Positions 41,590-50,126 are shown, numbered from the stretch's first letter. The stretch: DNA of 64,000 nt from JAZKIX01 sp040384645 (GCA_040384645.1 JAZKIX010000085.1:1-64000), one strand, 5' to 3'. A program made the numbers and translations. Notes: generated by a model not told the origin, from the sequence alone.

Positions 41590-41612
41590 GGTGCGCACGT
41601 CGCACCCTGCCA
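41590..41612 (-). repeat. FamB repeat fragment
   Basis: TGGTGCGCACGTCGCACCCTG matches the right-hand tail of the FamB copy near 60.7 kb. Confidence 0.45.
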
Positions 41613-41647
41613 AACAATTCAAAGTCTTTAAATAAGTCAACAATATA

Positions 41648-41722
41648 GGGGGTATATGGCATTTTAATGCCTCTCCCGCACGTTTTCATTGCATCAAAAA
41701 TAATACATACCGGAGTATATTA
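41648..41722 (-). repeat. FamA dispersed repeat, copy 8 (inverted, leader of the GNAT gene)
   Basis: Read on the minus strand: ATAC(TCCGGTAT)GTAT, GCAATGAAAACGTGCGGG, perfect inner hairpin GGCATT-AA-AATGCC, ATACCCCC. It ends 1 bp before the GNAT ATG, so the element forms the entire proximal 5' leader. Confidence 0.87.
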
Positions 41723-41723
41723 C

Positions 41724-42311
41724 ATGCCTTTTATCACCCCCGTAACCCTTAGCGGACAACACGCCAGCCTTGAGCCCCTGTTGCAAGACCATCTTGAAGG
41801 AATTAAGGCAGCCGCTGCCGACGGCCAATTGTGGAACCTGTTTTACACCAGCGTGCCTTCAGCCGACATGACCCAAGCCTGGCTCGACACCGCGCACCGC
41901 ATGCGCGATGAGCAAGGCGCTTTAGTCTTTGCGGTGCGCGACCAGCGCACAAATAACATCGTCGGCAGCACCCGCTTCTGGAATGTCGATCCTGTCAACC
42001 GACGGCTCGAAATCGGCTACACCTGGTATGCCGAGAGCGCGCACCGGACCGGCATCAATACCGAGTGCAAATTAATGCTGCTGACCCACGCTTTTGAAGT
42101 CCTCAATTGCATCGCGGTCGAACTTTGCACCGACTGGTTTAATCATCGCTCGCAAGCCGCCATCGAACGGCTGGGCGCCAAACGCGACGGCGTGCGGCGC
42201 AATCACACCATACTCAAGGGCCGTATCCGCGACACCGTGGTGTACAGCATCTTGCAAAGTGAATGGCATGGCGTAAAAATGAACTTACAGGCGAAATTGC
42301 AAAGGCGCTGA
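41724..42311 (+). CDS. GNAT-family N-acetyltransferase (RimJ/RimL-like)
   Basis: A 195-residue acetyltransferase. The ATG at 41724 gives MPFITPVTLSGQHASLEPL; the upstream extension lies in the FamA repeat and was rejected. Typical segments: ALVFAVRDQRTNNIVGSTRF, RRLEIGYTWYAESAHRTGIN (the acetyl-CoA binding region) and AFEVLNCIAVELCTDWFNHRSQ, then AIERLGAKRDGVRRNH. Substrate unknown. It is inserted between MoxR and VWA; its stop is 1 bp from the VWA start. Confidence 0.85.
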   Translation: MPFITPVTLSGQHASLEPLLQDHLEGIKAAAADGQLWNLFYTSVPSADMTQAWLDTAHRMRDEQGALVFAVRDQRTNNIVGSTRFWNVDPVNRRLEIGYTWYAESAHRTGINTECKLMLLTHAFEVLNCIAVELCTDWFNHRSQAAIERLGAKRDGVRRNHTILKGRIRDTVVYSILQSEWHGVKMNLQAKLQRR

Positions 42312-42312
42312 G

Positions 42313-43494
42313 ATGCTGATCGATTTTTTCTTTACCTTGAAAGATGCCAAAATCCCGGTCTCGATCAAGGAATTTTTGACTTTGCTGGAAGCCATGCAAC
42401 AAGGCTTGATCAGCCAGTCACTGGACGATTTTTACTTCCTGTCGCGCCTGACGCTGGTCAAGGATGAAGCGCATTACGACAAGTTCGACCGTGCTTTCGG
42501 CCTGTATTTCAAAGGAATCGAAGCTAAATTCGATGGCAATGCAGAAATCCCGCTCGACTGGTTACTCAAGCGGATAGAGCGTGAATTAAGCGCGGAGCAA
42601 AAAGCGCAGCTTGAAAAGTTCGGCTACGACAAGCTGAGGGAACGCCTGCAACAACTGCTGAAAGAACAAAAAGAACGCCACGAAGGCGGCAATAAATGGA
42701 TCGGCACCGGCGGTACCTCACCTTTCGGCAATGGCGGCAGCAACCCTGAAGGCATCCGCATCGGCGGCGACCGCGCCACCGATCCCGGCAAACGCAGCGC
42801 CGTCAAAGTCTGGGATGCACGTGCCTACCGCGACTACGACACAGAGCGCGAGCTAGGCACGCGCAACATTAAAGTCGCGCTGCGCCGCCTGCGCAAATTC
42901 GCCCGCGCCGGCGCCGAAGATGAACTGGCGCTGGACGCCACCATCCGCGCCACCGCCAACAACGCCGGTACGCTCGACATCAAGATGCAGGCCGAGCGCA
43001 AGAACAGGATCAAGGTCTTGATGCTATTCGACGTCGGCGGCAGCATGGACGACCATATCGCCCGCAGCGAAGAATTATTCTCTGCCGCCAAGACCGAGTT
43101 CAAGCAGATGGATTTCTTTTATTTCCACAACTGCGTCTACGACACCATGTGGAAAAACAACCGGCGCCGTCATGCAGAACGCTTCCCGACCTGGGATATT
43201 TTGCGCACCTATACGCCGGACACCAAGTTGATTTTCGTCGGCGATGCCACCATGAGCCCATATGAAATCCTGCAACCGGGTGGCTCGGTGGAATACAACA
43301 ATGAAGAAGCCGGCAGCACCTGGCTGCAACGTTTTACCAGCACCTTCCCCAAATTTATCTGGCTCAATCCAGAGCCGGAATCCATCTGGCAATACCGTCA
43401 ATCGATCGCCCTGATGCAGCAAATCATGGGCGGCAAGATGTTTCCTCTGACGGTGGAAGGGCTGGAACGGGGGATGCGGGTGTTGAGTAAATGA
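42313..43494 (+). CDS. VWA domain protein (CoxE-like)
   Basis: A 393-residue protein with an N-terminal CoxE-like helical region (FFTLKDAKIPVSIKEFLTL), a Gly-rich linker (GNKWIGTGGTSPFGNGG) and a C-terminal VWA domain. The MIDAS motif is VLMLFDVGGSMDDH (D-x-G-x-S), with the later TPDTKLIFVGDATMSPYE. VWA proteins are MoxR partners in metal-cofactor insertion and complex assembly. Here it is directly downstream of a GNAT gene, with MoxR one gene further upstream. Confidence 0.9.
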   Translation: MLIDFFFTLKDAKIPVSIKEFLTLLEAMQQGLISQSLDDFYFLSRLTLVKDEAHYDKFDRAFGLYFKGIEAKFDGNAEIPLDWLLKRIERELSAEQKAQLEKFGYDKLRERLQQLLKEQKERHEGGNKWIGTGGTSPFGNGGSNPEGIRIGGDRATDPGKRSAVKVWDARAYRDYDTERELGTRNIKVALRRLRKFARAGAEDELALDATIRATANNAGTLDIKMQAERKNRIKVLMLFDVGGSMDDHIARSEELFSAAKTEFKQMDFFYFHNCVYDTMWKNNRRRHAERFPTWDILRTYTPDTKLIFVGDATMSPYEILQPGGSVEYNNEEAGSTWLQRFTSTFPKFIWLNPEPESIWQYRQSIALMQQIMGGKMFPLTVEGLERGMRVLSK

Positions 43495-43878
43495 GGCCCG
43501 TTCTTGGCTGGGATAGCGTGGGCGACGAATAAGTAAAAACCTCTAAGTAGTTTGGCTATTCAGCCAAGATACCCAAAAAGATATCGCCCCACCCATAAAT
43601 AATATTATATTTTTCAATTCCAAGCACCTAGAATACCCCTCAAGCTGCGTTGCACTGTAACCATGTTATTTCGCCAGTGACCAACCGCATAAAGCTGAGC
43701 AACCCAGCGAAGCATCCCAACGCAATTTTCAAGCGGCTTTCTCCCCCACCTATCACATAGGAAAGTTTTAACAGTTACATTGCATTAATCCCAACGGTTA
43801 ACCGCTTACTTCAGGCGGTGGCCGACCAGCTTCCAGCGTCACTAAAAGATGAGGCGGAGCTTCAATCTAGGAGGAAAT
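43495..43878. other. Intergenic region before the glycoside hydrolase
   Basis: 383 bp with no gene. No repeat family member, terminator with a T-run or clear promoter is seen. The last 10 bases carry a very strong Shine-Dalgarno sequence. Confidence 0.5.
43869..43874 (+). promoter_or_regulatory. Strong ribosome-binding site of the glycoside hydrolase
   Basis: AGGAGG four bases before ATG 43879. It decides the start in favour of 43879 over an upstream in-frame ATG at 43849. Confidence 0.8.
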
Positions 43879-46218
43879 ATGTTTTTTTCACGCAATAAAA
43901 TAGGCAAATCACTCTGTGCCGTGCTTGGCGCAGCGTTGATGTTCGTGAATTCAAGCGCGTTTGCGCAATCCTGGAATAACTACGGCGGCAACTGGACGCA
44001 TTCAGGCGCTTTCAATAGCGTCGATTCAGGACTTGGCTCCAAATCCATCTTGGCCGGCTCCAACTTTCAAAGCTCGACCATGGAAGCGGATGTCTCGGTC
44101 GGCGCTGGCGGCGATGCCGGCTTTGTGTTCCGTGCCAGCAATCTGGGGATTGGCGCGGATGCATATTCTGGCTACTACGTTGGCTTGAGTACGCTCAACA
44201 ACACCGTGGTACTGGGGCGCGCTAACAATAACTGGACTGAGATGATTGCGTATCCGTTCCAGATCAATGCCAATACCAATTACCATTTGAAATTGGTGTC
44301 CTCCGGTAAAAGCATTGAAGTCTTCGTCAACAATATCCACGTTCTTAGTGCTGGCGATGATGTCTATATGTCGGGGGCGGCCGGCTTGCGCGTGATGGGT
44401 ACGTCGGCGCAATTCTCCAATGTCGCTATCACCAACAATGGCACCATTCCCGTGCCAACTTACAATTTCTCCAGCGTCAAGGGCGCAGTGTATGTGCCGA
44501 CCAATACCGTCAATTACCTGGAATGGTGGCAAAACTACGACCCCACTATCGTCGACCGCGAACTGTCCTATGCCCAGACCTATGGCTTCAATACCATCGC
44601 CGTCTATCTGCACTATCTACATTGGGAAAACAATGCCGCCGACCTGCTCAACAAGTTTGAAAACTTCTTGCAAATCGCCAATGACCACGGCATGAAAGTG
44701 ACACCGATTTTCTTTGACGATTGCTGGGACCCTAACCCGCATCTGGGCGACCAGGGCGCGCCGATTCCAGGGCGCCACAATAGCCGCTGGGTGCAATCGC
44801 CGGGACAAAACGTCAAAGACAACTACACCAATAATTACAAGCCAAAAGTGCGCAACTACGTGCAAGCCGTGGTCAACGCGCATAAATTCGACGGCCGTAT
44901 CTTGTTGTGGGAACAGATGAACGAGCCAGGCTGCAACTCCGGCGGCGCGCAAAAAGCCATGAACGTGATCCTGATGAACGATGCCCGCATCGCCATCAAA
45001 GATACCGGCACCACCATCCCGGTTGGATCACCCTCGGTACAGCAATGGGAGCCTTGGTATTTCTCTGACTTTTTCTCGTTCCACCCATACGGCAGCGATT
45101 ATGCCGGTCCCTACGGCCCGACCGTCTTAAATTCAGAAACCATGAATCGCGGTAGCCAAACCGTACCGGGCATCGTCGCCAACTATGGCGACAGGAATAC
45201 CGGTTACATCCTTTGGGAGTTCGGCATCGGTCGCAGCAATACCCGCTTCCCTTGGGGCAGCCCGGACGGTGCACCAGAACCAGCGACACCATTCCACGGC
45301 GTGGTCTATCCAGACGGCCATCCTTGGTCAGTGGCCGATGTGGTGGCATTAAATGGCCCGACCGCCAATATGGCCGTATTTAACGTCGAATATTTCAACG
45401 GCAATTTTGCGACATCGAAGAAAGTCTCGATCACGCCGATGATTGATTTCGACCTCAATACCGAACGCGGCACCGCCTCGCCCGATGCCTCTGCCGGCGT
45501 CAGCGAGATCAATTACTCGATCCGTTGGAACGGCACGATTCGTCCAAGCGCCAACAACACCTATACCTTCTACGCCGACAGCGACAACGTGGCGCGGGTC
45601 TGGGTCAACAATGTGCTGGTGGTCAATAAGACCAACGCCGGCCGCGGCACGGTGCAAGGCAATATCGGCCTGAACGCCAATCAAAACTACCCAGTCAAGG
45701 TCGAATATGTCCACGCAACCGGCCCATCGAATATGCACGTCACCTGGTCCAGCCCGAACATGGGGCGCCAACCTTTGACCGTGATCCCTGCGGCATTCTT
45801 GTCGGGCAATAACCGCTTCTCGGCATCGAATGTCGCTAACAGCTTTATCCGTCACGCCAACAGCCGTGCCCGGGTCGATGCCAACGTTAATCCATTGGCC
45901 GATTCACAATGGCGCGTAGTGCCTGGTCTGGCAGATCCGCTGGCGGTCTCGTTCGAGTCGATCAACTTCCCTGGCCAGTTCCTGCGTCACCGCAATGGTG
46001 AAATATGGAAAGATGCCAGCGATGGATCGACCCTGTTCGCAGGCGATGCTACATGGAAGGTGCGTGCAGGTCTGAACAATCCCAATCAAGTGTCGTTCGA
46101 GTCGTTTAACTTTGCAGGCAACTTCATACGCCATCGCGATTTCTTGCTGTATAGCGAAGCGATCACGCCAGCATCGTCTGCAATCGACAAGGGCGATGCG
46201 ACGTTTAATATCAATTAA
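43879..46218 (+). CDS. Secreted glycoside hydrolase with PA14 and AbfB (CBM42-like) domains
   Basis: A 779-residue exported enzyme. A signal peptide (ending NSSAFAQ) is followed by a laminin-G/3-keto-disaccharide-type beta domain (about 30-185). A clan GH-A-like TIM barrel follows (about 205-490), with acid/base Glu349 in WEQMNEPGC and a candidate nucleophile Glu447 in ILWEFGIG. FHGVVYPDGHPWS marks the end of the barrel. A PA14-like domain (about 505-640, IRWNGTIRPSANNTYTFYAD) and an AbfB arabinose-binding module (two FESxNFxGxFxRHR repeats) complete it. This suggests arabinoxylan or arabinan degradation outside the cell. It is monocistronic with a terminator after it. The exact GH family is not assigned. 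Confidence 0.8.
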   Translation: MFFSRNKIGKSLCAVLGAALMFVNSSAFAQSWNNYGGNWTHSGAFNSVDSGLGSKSILAGSNFQSSTMEADVSVGAGGDAGFVFRASNLGIGADAYSGYYVGLSTLNNTVVLGRANNNWTEMIAYPFQINANTNYHLKLVSSGKSIEVFVNNIHVLSAGDDVYMSGAAGLRVMGTSAQFSNVAITNNGTIPVPTYNFSSVKGAVYVPTNTVNYLEWWQNYDPTIVDRELSYAQTYGFNTIAVYLHYLHWENNAADLLNKFENFLQIANDHGMKVTPIFFDDCWDPNPHLGDQGAPIPGRHNSRWVQSPGQNVKDNYTNNYKPKVRNYVQAVVNAHKFDGRILLWEQMNEPGCNSGGAQKAMNVILMNDARIAIKDTGTTIPVGSPSVQQWEPWYFSDFFSFHPYGSDYAGPYGPTVLNSETMNRGSQTVPGIVANYGDRNTGYILWEFGIGRSNTRFPWGSPDGAPEPATPFHGVVYPDGHPWSVADVVALNGPTANMAVFNVEYFNGNFATSKKVSITPMIDFDLNTERGTASPDASAGVSEINYSIRWNGTIRPSANNTYTFYADSDNVARVWVNNVLVVNKTNAGRGTVQGNIGLNANQNYPVKVEYVHATGPSNMHVTWSSPNMGRQPLTVIPAAFLSGNNRFSASNVANSFIRHANSRARVDANVNPLADSQWRVVPGLADPLAVSFESINFPGQFLRHRNGEIWKDASDGSTLFAGDATWKVRAGLNNPNQVSFESFNFAGNFIRHRDFLLYSEAITPASSAIDKGDATFNIN

Positions 46219-46273
46219 ATTTGGTGACTAGCATCACTCTGGATCGGGCCAAGGCTGATTCGGATGCAGTAAG

Positions 46274-46308
46274 AAAAGCCCTCTCGTGTCAAGCGAGCGG
46301 GCTTTTTA
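46274..46308 (+). terminator. Terminator after the glycoside hydrolase
   Basis: AAAAGCCCTCTCG pairs with CGAGCGGGCTTTTT across a short loop, followed by a T-run. Confidence 0.85.
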
Positions 46309-46514
46309 CTTTTTGCTTTCCCTCCCCGCTGTCCGCATGCCATCGATTGCCTTGCGCGATACATGCATTTCTGCATAACTCCCATGCAGCTTCGTGTCTT
46401 GAAGCGCGCCGCCGCGCTCGGCACAATGAGCACTCGTCATCGGTATCGGAATTTGAAACCTAAACCCGATAGCAGCCCGCACCGCACAACCATCCCATTT
46501 ACAGGAACCACTTT

Positions 46515-47231
46515 ATGCAAACCAATCCCGACGCAACATTCGATTCCCGCCCGGCGCGCGGTCTGGCACTGTTGCTATTAATCGAAGCCCTGTTCAATTT
46601 CGCCCCGATTGCCGTACTCGGCCCGGCAATCGGCTGGCCGGCATCGCTCACCAATCCTGCCGCACAACAGCTCGCTGCCATCGCTGCACATCCCGATGCG
46701 GTGGCGTTCGGCTATGGTCTATACCTGCTGTTCTCGATTGCGCTCGCGCCACTGATGATCGCCTTCGCCGCCAGAACCTTCGGCAGCTTGCAAGGGCCGG
46801 TCGCCATGACGGTCGCGGTATTCGCCGGCTTATCGACCTTGGCCCGCAGCCTGGGAATCTTGCGCTGGCTCACCGTCATGCCGATCCTGGCGCAGCAAAG
46901 CCTGTCGGCCGATGCAGCCACCCACGCACAATTGGAAATGCTGTTCACCGCCATCCACAGCTACGCCGGCGGCATCGGCGAAATCCTGGGCGTCGGCCTG
47001 TTCATGGCGATTGCGATGGGGACATTAAGTATCGGCGGCGCACTCAGCCGGCGCATGCCCGGCTGGCTGGTCGGCCTCGGCCTGCTCGCCGCCGCAACCG
47101 AACTGGCGCTCGCCCTGCCCGCCATCGGCATCCCACTGCACATCTCGCCAGCGCCAGCTTCCGTGAGCTTGTCGCTGTGGCTAGTCGGTGCTGCGGTGTT
47201 TTGCTTTAAAGCTCGGAATAAGGCGGCTTGA
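46515..47231 (+). CDS. DUF4386-like integral membrane protein
   Basis: A 238-residue polytopic membrane protein with six or so hydrophobic segments (LALLLLIEALFNFAPIAVLG, GLYLLFSIALAPLMIAF, GVGLFMAIAMGTLSIGG, LVGLGLLAAATELALALPA). The layout fits DUF4386, of unknown function. Two decayed copies of its last 36 codons lie at 48853 and 52746, each followed by a FamA copy, as this gene is. It is therefore the intact member of a small duplicated family. Confidence 0.68.
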   Translation: MQTNPDATFDSRPARGLALLLLIEALFNFAPIAVLGPAIGWPASLTNPAAQQLAAIAAHPDAVAFGYGLYLLFSIALAPLMIAFAARTFGSLQGPVAMTVAVFAGLSTLARSLGILRWLTVMPILAQQSLSADAATHAQLEMLFTAIHSYAGGIGEILGVGLFMAIAMGTLSIGGALSRRMPGWLVGLGLLAAATELALALPAIGIPLHISPAPASVSLSLWLVGAAVFCFKARNKAA

Positions 47232-47540
47232 CGTTGCGGAAGGTGCCGAAATGGTTTAAATATACTGGATGCAGTATTATTTTTGGCATAATGAAAACGT
47301 GCGGGGGAGGCATTAAAATGGCTGATACTCCCCTAATGTTGCAATATATTGCTATGTGATACTGAAGGTGAAGGGCGTAATAGCGAAGCGTATTACGCCA
47401 CATGGAATAGTCTACATATCGCGCAATGGATCAAGTCCATTGTGCGCTACTGATTGTGATTTACGGCTTTGCCCAAAAGGCAACACGATCCGAGAAGTGG
47501 CATTATTTCCTTGCTTGCCGGCGCCAGCATCCAGTGAATC
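47232..47540. other. Intergenic region with FamA copy 9 and an inverted repeat
   Basis: No gene is supported. It contains FamA copy 9, a GGGCGTAAT-AGCGAAGCGT-ATTACGCC inverted repeat near 47371-47398 and a short TTGCCCAAAAGGCAA hairpin. A diverged version of the inverted repeat lies near 49450-49480. Confidence 0.55.
47257..47334 (+). repeat. FamA dispersed repeat, copy 9
   Basis: ATACT(GGATGC)AGTAT, ATAATGAAAACGTGCGGG, then GGGGAG...CTCCCC enclosing GGCATTAAAATGGC, ending ATACTCCCC. The outer G/C pairing here is extended, another indication of structure. It lies 26 bp after the DUF4386-like gene. Confidence 0.87.
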
Positions 47541-48101
47541 CTAGCATCCACTACTAGTACCTTCCAAAGACTCAAGCGCTATGTCTTTCTTTGACTGAGC
47601 AAGGAGTCCATTCATATAACTTGCATCTGCTATCGCCATGGCTCCACCTTCCTGACCTATGTCGTGATTGAATAGTCGAAGCGTATTCAACGACGCCCAT
47701 TGAGACGCAGAAATTGCAACTTCAAATTGACGCAAAAACTCACATTTATGTCCAACCAAAGAAAAACTGCGCTTTACATTCACGTGCAACACACCGTTCT
47801 TTTTCGAGTCAACAACAAGGTAAGGTTCAGAAAATTCACTTCGATGATGAAACCAAGTGCGGATAAGCAAATGAAGACGCCCATCCTTAATGAATGCATG
47901 GGTGAAAGGCTCCAACGGAACTAGCGTCCGAGGACCACCCTTAATGGAATCCGTAGTTGCAACTAGTGCGACAGGCATACCGAACAACCTAGCTTGCAAG
48001 CTATCCTGGTATTCGCACGAAACCAATAGCAGCGCAATCGCCACAAAAGAAAGAAGAACTCTTCGACGCGACATGGGGATCAACGTGTTTTCATTTTCCA
48101 C
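47541..48101 (-). CDS. Hypothetical lipoprotein
   Basis: A 186-residue protein (or 177 from the internal MSRRRVLLSF start). It has a twin-arginine-like/lipoprotein signal with a lipobox at LLLVSC and a mature domain including PLEPFTHAFIKDGRLHLLIR and KKNGVLHVNVKRSFSLVG. I do not recognise the family. It is the leftmost of six or seven minus-strand small genes in a repeat-rich stretch, with an AT-rich composition unlike the flanking core genes. Confidence 0.6.
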   Translation of the reverse strand: MENENTLIPMSRRRVLLSFVAIALLLVSCEYQDSLQARLFGMPVALVATTDSIKGGPRTLVPLEPFTHAFIKDGRLHLLIRTWFHHRSEFSEPYLVVDSKKNGVLHVNVKRSFSLVGHKCEFLRQFEVAISASQWASLNTLRLFNHDIGQEGGAMAIADASYMNGLLAQSKKDIALESLEGTSSGC

Positions 48102-48119
48102 TTGCTTTATTAGCTACAT

Positions 48120-48491
48120 TTAGACCCACGAACACTTTGATTCGATAAAATAATTACCAACTTCCGTGGGCTCAAAAGCTGTGTCAAGCAAAGTTGCAGG
48201 AACAGAAACCCAATCTTGAAACTCAGGATGTCCGCTCCATTCGATATTTGATCCGCAACTTGAACAGAATTTTCGTAAAATTGTGGACGATGAATTGTAA
48301 GATTTTAATTGCTCATACCCTGCAGTAAAAACTAAATTTGTTTTNNNNNNNNNNAAAGTTAAATACGTAGCAAATGGAGCACCATGCTGCTTTTGACACA
48401 TTCTGCAATGGCAGTTTGCCACCATTAAAGGCGTTTCAAGTATTTGAAATTGAATGCTTCCACACAGGCAACTACCACTAATCATTTTCAT
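48120..48491 (-). CDS. GFA-family zinc protein (CENP-V/GFA domain), with an N gap
   Basis: A 123-residue protein with the GFA fold: GSCLCGSIQFQILETP, the CHCRMCQKQHGAPFATYL zinc site and FCSSCGSNIEW. The family includes glutathione-dependent formaldehyde-activating enzymes, but most members have unknown roles. GFA genes are frequent cargo of integron cassettes, which fits the neighbourhood. Ten Ns at 48345-48354 mask four residues in frame. It precedes the lipoprotein gene by 18 bp on the same strand. Confidence 0.82.
   Translation of the reverse strand: MKMISGSCLCGSIQFQILETPLMVANCHCRMCQKQHGAPFATYLTXXXXKTNLVFTAGYEQLKSYNSSSTILRKFCSSCGSNIEWSGHPEFQDWVSVPATLLDTAFEPTEVGNYFIESKCSWV
48345..48354. 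other. Run of 10 N inside the GFA gene
   Basis: The frame is preserved; four residues are hidden after FATYLT. Confidence 0.85.
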
Positions 48492-48852
48492 TACCTTATT
48501 AAAATTTATTTAATTTCTCGCTGAATCTCTAGAAATTTTAAATTCTTGCGAATTTTTAATTAGAGAACAGTTGACGTGTATTAATTTTCAATTTGCAAAG
48601 ATAACCGATTCAGCAACAAATAACCATCTGCTTGAAACCCTTAGATACCGCGTAGATACTGGCCCTGTTTGACAATTAAGCCAGGTAAAAATGCTGTTTA
48701 ATCAAGCGACCAAAAACATCATCTATCGCAAACGCCGGTTGCTTGACCAAGTTTAGGACACTTACATGAAAAAATTTTCAGCTTATCTGCTGAAAAAGTG
48801 CAAAAGTATTGAATATGCGTTTTTCCGCTGGTCTGGCTTGCGCCATGCGGTT

Positions 48853-48963
48853 GACATCGGCATCTAGTTCAAAATCTCGCCCGCACGGGCATCCTTGACC
48901 TCGTCGATGTAGCTGCTGGGCGCTGCGGCGTTTTGGTTTGGAGATGGGAGCAAGGCAGTTTGA
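48853..48963 (+). pseudogene. DUF4386-like gene tail, decayed copy 1
   Basis: 36 codons plus a stop align without gaps with the C-terminus of the intact gene at 46515-47231 (reads DIGI*FKISPA, then LLGAAAFWFGDGSKAV). Two in-frame TAG codons are present. The rest of the gene is missing or too diverged to align. Confidence 0.75.
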
Positions 48964-48980
48964 GGCTTGTGAGGCGAGAA

Positions 48981-49012
48981 AAAATATACTGGCCGCAGTA
49001 TTATTTTTGCCT
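48981..49012 (+). repeat. FamA dispersed repeat, copy 10 (5' half only)
   Basis: ATACT(GGCCGC)AGTAT followed by TATTTTTG, then unrelated sequence. The linker and second hairpin are lost, apparently at a junction with repeat Q. Confidence 0.7.
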
Positions 49013-49037
49013 GATCATTATGCTCGGCAAGAACTCT

Positions 49038-49111
49038 GCACTTTGTGTAATTGAGATATCAGCCCAACAAATATAGGAGGAAATGTTGGGCTGATAAAAC
49101 TTTATCCCAAA
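49038..49111 (+). repeat. Hairpin repeat Q, copy 1
   Basis: A perfect 12-bp inverted repeat ATCAGCCCAACA (49058-49069) / TGTTGGGCTGAT (49084-49095), with AGGAGG in its 14-base loop, followed by AAAACTTTATCCCAA. A second copy is at 51242-51312. Confidence 0.75.
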
Positions 49112-49577
49112 CTACGCTGAGCAATTGATAAAACCGGTTGTATCTTACCGATTGCGACTTACAGCTTTGCTCGCATGAATAGGGCAAAGTACTATTTTGT
49201 CGTCGTCCGTTTTCCAGCCAAGCGTCTCAGCTTTCAAGGCGGCATTCACGGCCCACGATCAATAGGATCAGAAGAGCTTTCGTTTCCAATGTCGGCTGAG
49301 TTGGGGATATAGATCGAGATGCAGTTTGGGCTCTCACATTTAACGCAAACATATATATAGATTTTTTCAACAAGGATTGAACAGGGCATGGACTGAGACG
49401 CTAAACGTGGTTGAATTTTTATCTTGCAAAGAACGCCACAAAACATTTAGGGCATAAAAGCCAAGCGTATTCCGTCGTATTGAACGATTCCCGCATAGGA
49501 GGTAATAGAAAAAGCTCAATTTGCACTACGGATTACGAGTTACCGCCTTTTCGATTGGCGACCGTTGAAGTGCAAAG

Positions 49578-49886
49578 TCAAGCATTCTTGAGCAACTGAG
49601 CCAGTTTAGCTGTGCTGGTTCTGCAGCTGATCACCTGTGCCACTATGGCAATGCAGCCGATCGCAATGGCAAACATGAAGCCAGCATTGGTGTAAACCTT
49701 GTTTCCTAGCCATGCCACAAGTACATAAAAAATTTGAGACAACGGAATGTTAGGCAAAAGTGCAGCGCCCGCGTTTGGCTTGCGTCTGTTTTCCAAATGC
49801 CGGATGTTGCCGTCATTAATTTCGCATGCAAAGCCAATAGCACACGAAACCAAAGATATTAAAACAATTGCAAGGTATATCAGCAT
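49578..49886 (-). CDS. Small membrane protein of unknown function
   Basis: A 102-residue protein with an N-terminal hydrophobic segment (MLIYLAIVLISLVSCAIGFA), a central loop (ENRRKPNAGAALLPNI) and two further spans (SQIFYVLVAWLGNKVY, AGFMFAIAIGCIAIVAQVI). I do not recognise it. Spacer repeat P copy 2 lies just upstream of its start. It is consistent with cassette-type cargo genes. Confidence 0.5.
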   Translation of the reverse strand: MLIYLAIVLISLVSCAIGFACEINDGNIRHLENRRKPNAGAALLPNIPLSQIFYVLVAWLGNKVYTNAGFMFAIAIGCIAIVAQVISCRTSTAKLAQLLKNA

Positions 49887-49897
49887 GGTGTTCTAAC

Positions 49898-49990
49898 GTG
49901 TTTAATTTCCATTTTCCCAAGATAACCGATTGAGCAACAAAAAACCACCCGCTTGAAAGCACGTGCAAGTCGCATGGTTACTGGCCCCAA
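49898..49990 (+). repeat. Spacer repeat P, copy 2 (short form)
   Basis: TTTAATTTCCATTTTCCCAAG then ATAACCGATTGAGCAAC, ACCACCCGCTTGAAAGC and CATGGTTACTGGCCCC. The stretch could fold with AACCA/TGGTT and GCTTG/CAAG stems. Its boundary beside the upstream gene coincides with TCTAACG, resembling an integron core site. Confidence 0.7.
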
Positions 49991-50074
49991 TTAATATCTT
50001 CATTAGAGTTTTTTAGCGGCGGTTTTACGGAACACAATTTCGCAACAAAACCGTTAACCCGCGACTTAAAAACT

Positions 50075-50126
50075 GCCTAGCGCAAGGATGAAGTGCCCGG
50101 AGCGGAGCGGCAAGGATTTGTTAAAT
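50075..50126 (-). repeat. Weak attC-like sequence after the zinc-ribbon gene
   Basis: GTTAAAT (50120-50126) fits the GTTRRRY core and contains the complement of the gene's TAA stop, as is usual in cassettes. GCCTAGC (50075-50081) is one base from GCCTAAC. The internal arms pair poorly, so this is a suggestion only. Confidence 0.3.

Larger units (their letters stand above)
48576..49012 (+). repeat. Long spacer repeat P, copy 1
   Basis: About 437 bp clearly similar to 52474-52915. It starts with TTAATTTTCAATTTGCAAAG and ATAACCGATT-AGCAACAAA, includes GCCGGTTGCTTGACCAAG and GCGTTTTTCCGCTGGTCTGG, then the DUF4386 tail and the FamA 5' half. The left 90 bp recur alone at 49898 and 51121. Confidence 0.8.
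48492..49577. other. Repeat-rich region without an intact gene
   Basis: Contains spacer repeat P (48576-48700) continuing into a DUF4386-like remnant, a half copy of FamA, hairpin repeat Q and degraded sequence. A minus-strand open frame at 49246-49446 (IYVCVKCESPNCISIYI) may be the remnant of a small Cys-rich protein but is not supported as a gene. Confidence 0.55.

Noticed and set aside
48576..48700. Spacer P itself as an attC site
   Set aside because: It has some small stems but no RYYYAAC/GTTRRRY pair in the required arrangement, so it is described only as a repeated spacer.
49246..49446. 66-codon minus-strand open frame with Cys motif
   Set aside because: Only a short fragment looks protein-like, the start is unsupported and the region is degraded; kept as a possible remnant only.
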